Assembly: GCF_009827495.1 (NCBI RefSeq)
Contig: NZ_WTZA01000001.1
Location: 62,001 to 126,000, forward strand
Reading direction: 5' to 3'
From: Tsuneonella aeria
GTDB taxonomy: Bacteria > Pseudomonadota > Alphaproteobacteria > Sphingomonadales > Sphingomonadaceae
DNA length: 64,000 nt
Shown here one piece after another: positions 45,876-54,073 of the stretch (position 1 is its first letter; each line of letters opens with the position of its first letter). Below the pieces are notes generated by a model, which saw only the letters and a list, made by a program, of their open reading frames with translations, was not told where the DNA came from and did not search any database. A program made the translations under genes and the position numbers.

Positions 45876-46480
45876 GCAGCCTGGTAGGGCCCGATGAAGA
45901 CGATCCGCGCGGCAAGCCGCTAGTGCCCGATGACGTGCAGGATGCAATCCGAACGCTGATCCGCTGGGCGGGAGACGATCCGGCGCGCGAAGGACTTCTC
46001 GATACGCCGAGCCGCGTCGCCCGGGCGTGGAAGGAATACTGCCTCGGCTATGGCGAAGACCCGTCCGTGCACCTGTCGCGTGTGTTCGAGGAAGTGGGCG
46101 GATACAACGAGATCGTCCTGCTCAAGGACATTCCGTTCCAGAGCCACTGCGAACACCACATGGCCCCGATCATCGGCAAGGCGGCGATCGCCTATTTACC
46201 GACCGACCGCGTGGTCGGGATCAGCAAGCTCGCCCGTGTGCTCCACGGCTTCGCGCGGCGCCTGCAGGTGCAGGAACGGCTGACGGCGGAAGTCGCCGAT
46301 TGCATCTGGAGCCATCTCAGGCCGCAGGGCGTCGCCGTGGTGATCGAAGCTGCGCACAGCTGCATGACCGCGCGCGGCGTGCGGACACCCGGCGTCGGCA
46401 TGATCACCAGCCGCATGATGGGGACCTTCCTCGACGACCCGCGCAGCCGCGAGGAAGTGCTCAGGCTGATGGGGTACTGA
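45872..46480 (+). CDS. folE: GTP cyclohydrolase I
   Basis: This 202-residue enzyme opens folate (and queuosine) synthesis by converting GTP to dihydroneopterin triphosphate. The zinc and substrate motifs are FQSHCEHHMAPI and EAAHSCMTARGV, with the C-terminal TSRMMGTFLDD. It begins inside the PLD-like stop codon (ATGA) and overlaps the opposing PAP2 gene by 20 bases at the 3' end. Confidence 0.95.
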   Translation: MSSLVGPDEDDPRGKPLVPDDVQDAIRTLIRWAGDDPAREGLLDTPSRVARAWKEYCLGYGEDPSVHLSRVFEEVGGYNEIVLLKDIPFQSHCEHHMAPIIGKAAIAYLPTDRVVGISKLARVLHGFARRLQVQERLTAEVADCIWSHLRPQGVAVVIEAAHSCMTARGVRTPGVGMITSRMMGTFLDDPRSREEVLRLMGY

Positions 46481-47432
46481 CGCGCCGGGCGACCGTTACG
46501 GCCCCAGCCCAGATCGCGAATCCCGCGACAAGGTCGATGACATAATGACCGCCAATCGGAATCGTCGAGACGATGACCGCGGCGGCCCATGCGACCCCCA
46601 GCCACCGCAGGCGCGTCCTGGCGACCGCCTGTAGCGCGACGAGGGCGAGGACGGTGTGGAACGAAGGGAACGTGACCAGCCCGCTCATGTCGTCCAGCCG
46701 CAGCACCGTGTCGGTGCCCGCGCGGAAATGATGGAACGCTTCCAGGTGATAGATGCCGGCCCCGGCGGGCAGGCCTGCCCCTTGAAGGTCGAGCATCGCG
46801 AGGTGCGCCATCGCCCCAACCGCCGGCGCGACGATCGAGACCAGCGCCACGACCTGCATGGCCAGGACGATCGTCATGACAAGTTCCCAGGCTTCCGCGC
46901 GCCGATTGGCGAGGAGCCGCAACCCGATGAGAGCGACCGCGATGGCGCCGGACGCGTTGTAGATCACTGCCAGCGCATCGATCGTCGCTGGCTGCGCCGC
47001 AAAGGCACGGACGACTTGCGCGACGTCGATGCCCACCAGGCCGTCGATCCCTGCCAGCAGGCCATCGACGGGCGACGCGCCCAGGCGCAGGCCGGCGTTC
47101 GAGACCACCCCGCAGGCCATCAGCGCGAGGATGCCCACTCCGACGATCGCGGCGGCATCGCCGAGGCGCGGGTCGAGATGGCGCACGCGACACCAGGCCG
47201 ACAGGGCAAACATTGCCGCCGCCAGGAAAAGGAAACGGACGAACGGCCCTGCCTGGACCGTCATCCCGGCGGAGGCGACAACCGCACCGGCGGCCAGCGC
47301 CGCAATTCCCAGGACAACCGACAGTAAAAGGACGACGGGCCGGAATCGCGCTGGCGCGGGGAACAGGCGAAGGCCGGCAGCACCATCGGCGGCCTCGTTC
47401 GCGGACAGGGGAAGGGCGGGAAGCGCGTTCAC
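46461..47432 (-). CDS. PAP2-superfamily membrane phosphatase/transferase
   Basis: This 323-residue protein has about seven to eight hydrophobic segments and PAP2 acid-phosphatase motifs near the end: FPSFHTVLAL (motif 2) and STIPIGGHYVIDLVAG (motif 3 with catalytic His and Asp). The pattern fits inositol-phosphotransferase or lipid-phosphatase members of the superfamily. Its 3' end overlaps folE tail to tail. Substrate unknown; lipid or undecaprenyl-phosphate chemistry is possible. Confidence 0.8.
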   Translation of the reverse strand: MNALPALPLSANEAADGAAGLRLFPAPARFRPVVLLLSVVLGIAALAAGAVVASAGMTVQAGPFVRFLFLAAAMFALSAWCRVRHLDPRLGDAAAIVGVGILALMACGVVSNAGLRLGASPVDGLLAGIDGLVGIDVAQVVRAFAAQPATIDALAVIYNASGAIAVALIGLRLLANRRAEAWELVMTIVLAMQVVALVSIVAPAVGAMAHLAMLDLQGAGLPAGAGIYHLEAFHHFRAGTDTVLRLDDMSGLVTFPSFHTVLALVALQAVARTRLRWLGVAWAAAVIVSTIPIGGHYVIDLVAGFAIWAGAVTVARRVSTPSA

Positions 47433-47470
47433 GCCCCCGCCCTAGAATGCGAATGGTTTATTTCGCGTTG

Positions 47471-47950
47471 TCAGAGCTGGCCGAGCATATGCTCCGCACT
47501 GGAAACCGAAAAATCGCCGGGCTGTTCGACGTTGAGCTGGGTCACGGTTCCGTCGTCCACGATCATCGAGAAACGCTGGCCGCGCTTGCCCAGTCCGAAG
47601 CCCGAGCCGTCCATCGTCAAGCCCAGCGCCTCGGCGAATTCGCCGTTGCCGTCCGCCAGCATCGTGATGTCCTCGCTGCCGGCAGACTTGTTCCAGGCGC
47701 CCATGACGAAGGCATCGTTCACGGCTGTCGCGGCGATCTCGTCGATGCCTTTGGCCTTCAGTTCCGCGGCCTTTTCCACGTAACCGGGAAGGTGACGGGC
47801 GGAACAGGTCGGGGTGAAGGCACCCGGAACGGAGAACAGCGCAACCTTGCGACCGGCGAAATAGTCGGCGCTCTGAACCGCTTCGGGGCCATTGTCGGTC
47901 GCCCTGACCAGCTTCACGTCGGGCAGCTTGTCACCCACCTTGATCGTCAT
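47471..47950 (-). CDS. Peroxiredoxin (Prx5/AhpE-like, glutathione/glutaredoxin type)
   Basis: This 159-residue peroxidase reduces hydrogen peroxide or alkyl peroxides. The peroxidatic cysteine is C49 in VPGAFTPTCSARHLPG, typical of the Prx5 branch. No second cysteine is seen, so it is a one-cysteine enzyme relying on an external thiol such as glutathione. The start at 47950 (MTIKVGDKLP) follows AAGGAAAA by about 8 bases and removes an unlikely longer frame. It diverges from ahcY with about 170 bp between starts. Confidence 0.9.
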   Translation of the reverse strand: MTIKVGDKLPDVKLVRATDNGPEAVQSADYFAGRKVALFSVPGAFTPTCSARHLPGYVEKAAELKAKGIDEIAATAVNDAFVMGAWNKSAGSEDITMLADGNGEFAEALGLTMDGSGFGLGKRGQRFSMIVDDGTVTQLNVEQPGDFSVSSAEHMLGQL

Positions 47951-48040
47951 CGCTATTTTCCTTTTTGCAGTGTCCATGTCCGTCGGCACACCGAAATAGC
48001 GATGCCCAACCCGCGCGCAAGCCGGGGCGGTGGATTCGAC

Positions 48041-48060
48041 ATATAAAGGAAGCTTTATAT
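48041..48060. promoter_or_regulatory. Palindromic operator candidate before ahcY
   Basis: ATATAAAG (48041-48048) and CTTTATAT (48053-48060) form a perfect 8-bp inverted repeat around GAAG, about 60 bases before the ahcY start and in an otherwise GC-rich region. It could be a binding site for a dimeric regulator; SahR-like ArsR regulators are known to control ahcY in proteobacteria. That specific link is inference. Confidence 0.45.
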
Positions 48061-48072
48061 TTGCCATGAAAC

Positions 48073-48093
48073 GCGCGCCCCGCTAGGGCGCGC
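48073..48093 (+). promoter_or_regulatory. GC-rich leader hairpin before ahcY
   Basis: A perfect 8-bp stem, GCGCGCCC with GGGCGCGC around CGCTA, lies 26 bases before the ahcY GTG. It has no T tract. It may be a leader structure or a chance feature. Confidence 0.3.
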
Positions 48094-48119
48094 CGATTCT
48101 GCGAATTGGAGATTTCTAA

Positions 48120-49541
48120 GTGGCCACTTCCGCCCCGACCGCCGTACGCGACTATGTCATCCAGGATATCAACCTCGCCGCATATGGGCGCGACGAGATC
48201 GCGATCGCGGAAACCGAGATGCCGGGTCTCATGGCCTTGCGGGAGGAATACGGCGCCTCACAGCCGCTGAAAGGCGCGCGGATCACCGGTTCGCTGCACA
48301 TGACGATCCAGACGGCGGTGCTGATCGAAACGCTGACAGCCCTTGGCGCCGAAGTGCGCTGGGCGACCTGCAACATCTATTCCACGCAGGACCACGCCGC
48401 CGCCGCCATCGCCGCCAGCGGCGTGCCGGTCTTCGCGGTCAAGGGCGAGAGCCTGGCCGATTACTGGGATTATGTCGGCCGCATCTTCGACTGGTCGAAG
48501 GACGGCGACGACACGACCTGCAACATGATCCTCGACGATGGCGGGGACGCGACGATGTTCGCACTCTGGGGCGCGCGGATCGAAGCGGGCGAGACGATGC
48601 CCGAGCCGACGAACGCGGAAGAGGTCGAGATGCAGCGCGCGCTGAAGGCATTCCTGAAGGCGAAGCCGGGCTATCTCACCGCCACGGTCAAGGCGATCAA
48701 GGGCGTGTCGGAAGAAACCACCACCGGCGTTCACCGGCTTTATCACATTGCCAAGCAGGGCAAGCTGCCGTTCCCCGCGATCAACGTGAACGACAGCGTG
48801 ACCAAGTCGAAGTTCGACAACCTCTATGGCTGCAAGGAATCGCTGGTGGACGCGATCCGCCGCGCGACCGACGTGATGCTGGCAGGCAAGGTCGCCTGCG
48901 TGGCCGGCTTCGGCGACGTGGGCAAGGGCAGCGCGGATTCGCTGCGCAACGGCGGCGCGCGCGTCATGGTGACCGAAATCGACCCCATCTGCGCCCTTCA
49001 GGCGGCGATGGAAGGGTTCGAGGTCGTGACCATGGAAGAAGCGACCAAGCGCTGCGACATCTTCGTCACCACCACGGGCAATGAAGACGTAATCACCGCC
49101 GAACACATGAAGGCGATGAAGCCGATGGCGATCGTCTGCAACATCGGCCACTTCGACAGCGAGATCCAGATAAGCGCGCTCGACAATTACGAATGGAAGG
49201 AGATCAAGCCCGGCACCGATCTCGTCACCTTCCCCGATGGCAAGCAGATCATCGTCCTCGCCAAGGGGCGCCTGGTGAACCTGGGCTGCGCCACGGGTCA
49301 CCCGAGCTTCGTCATGAGCTGCTCGTTCACCAACCAGACGCTGGCGCAGATCGAACTGTTCACGAAGTCGGACGAGTACGAGAACGAGGTTTATGTGCTT
49401 CCCAAGCACCTCGACGAGAAGGTCGCCGCACTGCACCTCGAAAAGCTGGGCGTTCAGCTGACCCGCCTGACGCAGCGGCAGGCCGATTACATCGGCGTGC
49501 CGGTGGAGGGCCCGTTCAAGCCCGATCACTACCGTTACTGA
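48120..49541 (+). CDS. ahcY: S-adenosylhomocysteinase
   Basis: This 473-residue NAD-dependent enzyme splits S-adenosylhomocysteine into adenosine and homocysteine in the methyl cycle. The N-terminal [16 protein letters not shown] segment, [16 protein letters not shown], the NAD-binding [10 protein letters not shown] and the C-terminal [13 protein letters not shown] are typical. The GTG at 48120 has GGAG about 8 bases upstream. Neighbours include a palindromic operator candidate and the Tyr-type histidine kinase downstream. Homocysteine made here can be used with the product of metY. Confidence 0.95.
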   Translation: MATSAPTAVRDYVIQDINLAAYGRDEIAIAETEMPGLMALREEYGASQPLKGARITGSLHMTIQTAVLIETLTALGAEVRWATCNIYSTQDHAAAAIAASGVPVFAVKGESLADYWDYVGRIFDWSKDGDDTTCNMILDDGGDATMFALWGARIEAGETMPEPTNAEEVEMQRALKAFLKAKPGYLTATVKAIKGVSEETTTGVHRLYHIAKQGKLPFPAINVNDSVTKSKFDNLYGCKESLVDAIRRATDVMLAGKVACVAGFGDVGKGSADSLRNGGARVMVTEIDPICALQAAMEGFEVVTMEEATKRCDIFVTTTGNEDVITAEHMKAMKPMAIVCNIGHFDSEIQISALDNYEWKEIKPGTDLVTFPDGKQIIVLAKGRLVNLGCATGHPSFVMSCSFTNQTLAQIELFTKSDEYENEVYVLPKHLDEKVAALHLEKLGVQLTRLTQRQADYIGVPVEGPFKPDHYRY

Positions 49542-49594
49542 TCGCGCCCCTTACGGAGTTGCTTTGGGCGGTCGGCGCGCATAGCTGACCGCCC

Positions 49595-51934
49595 ATGCAA
49601 TTGTCCCCCACCGCGCTGGTCCTGCTCGGCCTGCTGATGGCCGCCTGGGTGGCGGTCGCAGCCGGGCTGATGATCGCTGCCGGTGCTAAAACGAAGGCGG
49701 CAGAGAACGCGCGCAAGGCGTCGCGGCGCATGGCGCGGATGATCGAGGAAGCGCCGGCGATCCCGCTGCTTGTGCGGACTGACGGGCGGATCGAGGCTAG
49801 CGAGCGCCTCGCCGGCTGGCTGGGCCTGTCGCGGCTCCCGCAGTATCTCGGCGATCTGGCCGGCAGCGAAGGCGGCAGGGGCATCGGCGCCGAACAATTG
49901 GCGCAGCTGGCCGCCCTGGTGTCGCGCACGCAGAAGACCGCGGCGCCGTTCCGCATGGCGATCACCCCCGCGGGCTCGCAGCGCAGCCTTGCCGTTCGGG
50001 GCACGCTGGCCGATCCGCAAGTGGCACCTGGCGGGGCGGCCTTGCTGTGGATCTTCGATTTCTCCGAAAGCGAGAACGAGCTTGCCAATCTCCGGGCCGA
50101 GGCTTCGCGCGCCCGCGCTGATTTTGCCGCGCTCGTCGGCCTCATCGAAGCGGCGCCCATGCCGATGTGGTTCCGCGGGACCGACGCGCGGCTGAAGCTG
50201 GTCAATCGGGCCTACGTCGCTGCCGTCGGCGCGGAATCGGCCGACGCCGCCGTGGCCGCGCAGGCGGAATTGATCGAGGCCGTCGACGGTCTGTCCGCCG
50301 CGCAGATCGCCGCACAGGCGTCGCAGCGGAAGGCGCCGATCGAACGGATCGTCGCCGCCACGATTGGCGGCCAGCGCCGCAGCTTGCGTGTCAGCGACCT
50401 GCCACTGGGGGACGACGGGGTCGCCGGGTACGCCATCGACATTGAGGAGATGGAGGAGCTTTCCCGCGTGTTCCGTGCATGGCGCGATGCGCAGCGCGAC
50501 ATGCTGGACCAGTTGCCGGTCGGCGTCGCGCAGTTCGGCGCGGACCGCAGGCTGTCCTCCGCCAATCAGCCGTTCCGGCGCGCGTTCGCGATGCGCCCCG
50601 GTGCGAGCCAGGGGCTGGAGTTCGAACGCTTCCTGCGGGAAGCGCGTGAAGCGGGCCGCACCCCCGAAGTGCGCGACTTCCCGGCATGGCGTGCGGAGCG
50701 GCTCGAATGGTTCCTGGCCGACGAACCGGTGGAGGAGAACTGGCCGCTCAGCGATGGGACGCACCTCAGGATCGTGGCGCAGCCGATGCCCGATGGCGGG
50801 CTGGTTCTGATCGCTGAGGACCGGACAGAGAGCCTGGCCCTGTCGGCCACGCGCGACACCCTGCTGCGCACCCGCACCGCGACGTTCGACAGCCTGTTCG
50901 AAGCTCTGGCCGTATTCGCGCCTGACGGCCACATGCAGCTGTGGAACCGCCGGTTTGCGGGGGCGTGGGGCCTCGATGACGAGGCGCTGGGCGGGCATCC
51001 GAGTGCGGACGAGCTTGTCCGGCAGATCGCGCCCCTGCTCGACCGGCCCCAGCAGGCGAAGGGGATCGGCGAGATCGTCCGCGGCGCGACGCTCGATCGC
51101 AAGCAGACCGCCGGGCGTGTCTCCCTGGCAGATGGACGAACGCTCGAGATTGCAGGGGTCCCGCTCCCCGACGGCAATGGTCTGCTTACCGTTCTCGACA
51201 TCACGGCCTCGCAGCTTGCGGAAGACGCGCTGCGCGAACGCAACCAGGCGCTGGAGGCGGCCGACGAGGTCAAGACCCGGTTCCTCGCCAACATGAGTTA
51301 CGAACTGCGGGTCCCGCTCACCTCGATCGGCGGGTTCGCCGAACTGCTCAAGGCCGGGGTCGCCGGCGAGCTGAGCGAGCAGGCGCGCGAGTACGTTGCT
51401 GCCATTCTCGAGTCCGTCCAGAAACTCACCGACCAGGTGGAGAACGTGCTCGATCTGTCGCAGAGCGAGGCAGGACTTCTTCCCCTGTCGCGCACGCGCT
51501 TCGATGTCATGCCATTCGTCACGCGGGTCGTGCGCGAACGCGAAACGGCGATCGTGAGCGGCGGCCTTTCGCTCGACCTGCGCGGCAGCAAGGCGCTGAA
51601 GGTCGATGCGGACGAGCGGCAACTGGGCCGGGCGATCGGCCAGCTGCTCGACAACGCGATCGCCGCGACCCCGAGAGGGGGCAAGATACTCGTCGATCTT
51701 TCGCGCAAGGCCGACGGGTTGCGGATCGTGGTATCCGACAACGGCAAGGGTATGACCGCGGCCGAACTGCGCCGCGCGCTGGAGGGCCTGCGGACCGGGC
51801 CCGATGGCAAGCCTGAGCGCCGGCAGGGCCTCGGCATTCCGCTCGCGCGGCAACTGGTGGAGGCGCACGGCGGCACGCTTGAGATCGTCTCGCGGCCCCA
51901 CGAGGGAACTTTCGCCACGATCACGCTGCCGTGA
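49595..51934 (+). CDS. divL: DivL-type sensor kinase with tyrosine at the phosphoacceptor position
   Basis: This 779-residue protein has one N-terminal membrane segment (about 5-30), three PAS-like regions between 50 and 530, and a HisKA/HATPase module. Where kinases have MSHELRTPL, this one has MSYELRVPL, with Tyr569 replacing the phosphoacceptor histidine. Caulobacter DivL has the same substitution (Tyr550, 769 residues) and in memory a similar gene order after it. DivL controls cell-cycle kinase CckA rather than acting as a classical kinase. HATPase boxes (QLLDNAIAATPRGG, SDNGKGM, GLGIPLARQLVEAHGG) are complete. The start has no Shine-Dalgarno and its A is in a hairpin. Confidence 0.88.
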   Translation: MQLSPTALVLLGLLMAAWVAVAAGLMIAAGAKTKAAENARKASRRMARMIEEAPAIPLLVRTDGRIEASERLAGWLGLSRLPQYLGDLAGSEGGRGIGAEQLAQLAALVSRTQKTAAPFRMAITPAGSQRSLAVRGTLADPQVAPGGAALLWIFDFSESENELANLRAEASRARADFAALVGLIEAAPMPMWFRGTDARLKLVNRAYVAAVGAESADAAVAAQAELIEAVDGLSAAQIAAQASQRKAPIERIVAATIGGQRRSLRVSDLPLGDDGVAGYAIDIEEMEELSRVFRAWRDAQRDMLDQLPVGVAQFGADRRLSSANQPFRRAFAMRPGASQGLEFERFLREAREAGRTPEVRDFPAWRAERLEWFLADEPVEENWPLSDGTHLRIVAQPMPDGGLVLIAEDRTESLALSATRDTLLRTRTATFDSLFEALAVFAPDGHMQLWNRRFAGAWGLDDEALGGHPSADELVRQIAPLLDRPQQAKGIGEIVRGATLDRKQTAGRVSLADGRTLEIAGVPLPDGNGLLTVLDITASQLAEDALRERNQALEAADEVKTRFLANMSYELRVPLTSIGGFAELLKAGVAGELSEQAREYVAAILESVQKLTDQVENVLDLSQSEAGLLPLSRTRFDVMPFVTRVVRERETAIVSGGLSLDLRGSKALKVDADERQLGRAIGQLLDNAIAATPRGGKILVDLSRKADGLRIVVSDNGKGMTAAELRRALEGLRTGPDGKPERRQGLGIPLARQLVEAHGGTLEIVSRPHEGTFATITLP

Positions 51935-52368
51935 CGGTCGATCTGCCCGACCTTGCCGCCATGGACGCGTTCGGCGCGCGCATTGCCCGCAAGCTGAGGC
52001 CGGGCGACGTGGTGGCGCTTACCGGGGGACTGGGCGCTGGCAAGACAACCCTTGCGCGCGCCGTCGTCGCCGCCCTGGGCCACCGCGGCGAGGTACCGTC
52101 CCCGACTTTCACGATCATCGAGACGTACGACGCGCTCGATCCGCCGCTTGTGCACGCCGACTTCTATCGCCTGGAGACACCCGGCGAAGCGGAAGAGATC
52201 GGACTCGATGATTATCGGCACGGATCCGCGTTGCTGGCGGAATGGCCGGACCGCGCCGGCGGCTTCGCGCATGAGGCGGGCTGCCTTTCCGTCACGCTCG
52301 AAATCGCGGGAAACGGCCGCGTGGCCGTTGTCGATCCGGGTGCTGATTGGCTAGGGCGCATGCCATGA
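51931..52368 (+). CDS. tsaE: tRNA threonylcarbamoyladenosine biosynthesis ATPase TsaE
   Basis: This 145-residue P-loop protein partners TsaB and TsaD in making the t6A base of tRNAs. The Walker A motif is LTGGLGAGKTTLAR, followed by VPSPTFTIIETYD and HADFYRLETPGEAEEIGLDD. The GTG start overlaps the divL stop by four bases. Confidence 0.92.
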   Translation: MTVDLPDLAAMDAFGARIARKLRPGDVVALTGGLGAGKTTLARAVVAALGHRGEVPSPTFTIIETYDALDPPLVHADFYRLETPGEAEEIGLDDYRHGSALLAEWPDRAGGFAHEAGCLSVTLEIAGNGRVAVVDPGADWLGRMP

Positions 52369-53354
52369 ACGCGTTGCCAGACGGCCTCGGCCGATTCCTT
52401 GATTCGGCAGGCTGGTCCGGGGCGGTGATCGACCCGATCCCGGGCGATGCCTCCTTCCGCCGGTATTTCCGCATTCGCCACGGCGCGCGCCACGCGATGC
52501 TGATGCATGCGCCTCCGCCGCACGAGGACCCACAGCCGTTCCTCGACGTCGCCGCATGGCTAACCGACAACGGGCTGCGCGCGCCCGCGATCCACGCGGC
52601 CGATCCGCAGCAGGGCTGGGTGCTGCTGGAAGATTTCGGCGACGATCGCATGCGTGACTGGCTCGACCTTCACCCGCAGGGCGAGGGCGCGGCGTATGGC
52701 GCGGCAATCGACGCGCTGGTCGCGCTGCACGCGTGTCCGCCCGGGCCCTTCCCGGCGTACGACATGGCGACCTACCAGCGGGAAGCGGCGTTGCTGGTCG
52801 AATGGTATTGCCCGGCAGTGGGGATCGAGGTGGATGTGCCCGGTTATGCCGGGGCATGGGAGCAGGTGCTTTCCCCGCTCCTGGCGCGCCAGTCTCCGGG
52901 CGTGACGGTGCTGCGGGATTATCACGCGGAAAATATCATGCTGCTGGAGCCCGGCGCACGGGGCGGCGGCGGGCAGGGCCTCATCGATTTCCAGGACGCG
53001 CTGGTCGGTCACCCGGCATACGATCTCGTCAGCCTGTTGCAGGATGCCCGGCGCGATGTTTCGCCCGAGCTGGAGCAGTCCATGCTCGACCGGTACCTCT
53101 CGCAGGTGGACGCGGGCGACAAATTCATGGCGGACTACGCCCGCCTCGGCGCGCACCGTAACGCAAAGATCGTCGGGATCTTTGCGCGCCTCCACAAGCG
53201 CGACGGCAAACCGCGTTATCTTTCGATGATCCCGCGTGTCTGGGCAGCGATGGAACGCGATCTGGCGCACCCTGCGCTGGGCCCGGTCGCGGCGTGGTTC
53301 GATCGCAACATCCCGCGCCGTCTGCGCGACAAATTCGGCGGTGCGATCGCATGA
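52365..53354 (+). CDS. amgK: N-acetylmuramate/N-acetylglucosamine kinase AmgK
   Basis: This 329-residue aminoglycoside-phosphotransferase-fold kinase phosphorylates the anomeric carbon of MurNAc (and GlcNAc). Kinase residues lie in VLRDYHAENIMLL and LIDFQDALVGHPAYDLVSLLQD, and the early SFRRYFRIRHGAR motif is present. It is named AmgK because murU follows directly; together they give the cell-wall recycling bypass from MurNAc to UDP-MurNAc known in Pseudomonas and Caulobacter. The ATG overlaps the tsaE stop (ATGA). Its own stop overlaps murU (ATGA). Confidence 0.88.
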   Translation: MNALPDGLGRFLDSAGWSGAVIDPIPGDASFRRYFRIRHGARHAMLMHAPPPHEDPQPFLDVAAWLTDNGLRAPAIHAADPQQGWVLLEDFGDDRMRDWLDLHPQGEGAAYGAAIDALVALHACPPGPFPAYDMATYQREAALLVEWYCPAVGIEVDVPGYAGAWEQVLSPLLARQSPGVTVLRDYHAENIMLLEPGARGGGGQGLIDFQDALVGHPAYDLVSLLQDARRDVSPELEQSMLDRYLSQVDAGDKFMADYARLGAHRNAKIVGIFARLHKRDGKPRYLSMIPRVWAAMERDLAHPALGPVAAWFDRNIPRRLRDKFGGAIA

Positions 53355-54073
53355 CGAAGCTCGCCAGCGATACGGCGATGGTCATGGCGGCCGGGCTCGG
53401 CAAGCGGATGCGGCCGCTCACCGCCACGCAGCCCAAACCCATGGTGCGCGTCGCGGGCAAGCCGCTCATCGATCACGCGCTTGACCGGCTGGCGGAATGC
53501 GGCGTCGCGCGCGCGGTCGTGAATGTCCATTACCTGCCCGACGCGCTGGAGAGCCATCTCGGGTCACGCGAGGCGCCCCGCGTGACAATCTCGGACGAAC
53601 GCGACGGATTGCTCGAGACTGGCGGGGGAATGGTGAAGGCGTTCCGGGAAGGCCTGCTGCCCGATCCCTTCTTCTGCCTCAACGCCGACAACATCTGGCT
53701 GGACGGACCGCGCGATGCGTTCACGGACCTTTCCCACCACTGGAATCCGGCTACAATGGATGCGCTGCTGCTGGTTGTCCCGCACGCACGCGCGATGAAC
53801 TTCCGCGGGCCCGGCGATTTTCATATGGACCCGCTCGGCCGGCTATCGCGTCGCAGGCCTGGGCGGATCGCGCCCTATATCTATACCGGCATCCAGATCG
53901 TCAGCCACCGGCTGCTTCGCGATGCGCCGCAGGGCGCGTTCGGCACGATGACCTTGTGGGAACGGGCGATCGGGGAAGGGCGGCTGTACGGCGCGCTGTT
54001 CACCGGCCAGTGGTTCGAAGTGGGCACGCCGCAAGCCATTCGCCCGACCGAGGATGCGCTGGCGAGTGTCTGA
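53351..54073 (+). CDS. murU: N-acetylmuramate alpha-1-phosphate uridylyltransferase MurU
   Basis: This 240-residue nucleotidyltransferase makes UDP-MurNAc from MurNAc-1-phosphate. The N-terminal signature VMAAGLGKRMRPLTA is followed by KPMVRVAGKPLIDHAL, and the metal-binding aspartate is in FFCLNADNIW. It starts inside the amgK stop. Sugar specificity is assigned from the amgK neighbour, since GlmU- and mannose-type relatives look alike. Confidence 0.86.
   Translation: MTKLASDTAMVMAAGLGKRMRPLTATQPKPMVRVAGKPLIDHALDRLAECGVARAVVNVHYLPDALESHLGSREAPRVTISDERDGLLETGGGMVKAFREGLLPDPFFCLNADNIWLDGPRDAFTDLSHHWNPATMDALLLVVPHARAMNFRGPGDFHMDPLGRLSRRRPGRIAPYIYTGIQIVSHRLLRDAPQGAFGTMTLWERAIGEGRLYGALFTGQWFEVGTPQAIRPTEDALASV

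Noticed and set aside
47951..48119. SAH or SAM-family riboswitch before ahcY
   Set aside because: Only a palindrome and a simple GC hairpin are visible; no arrangement matching a known riboswitch core could be made.
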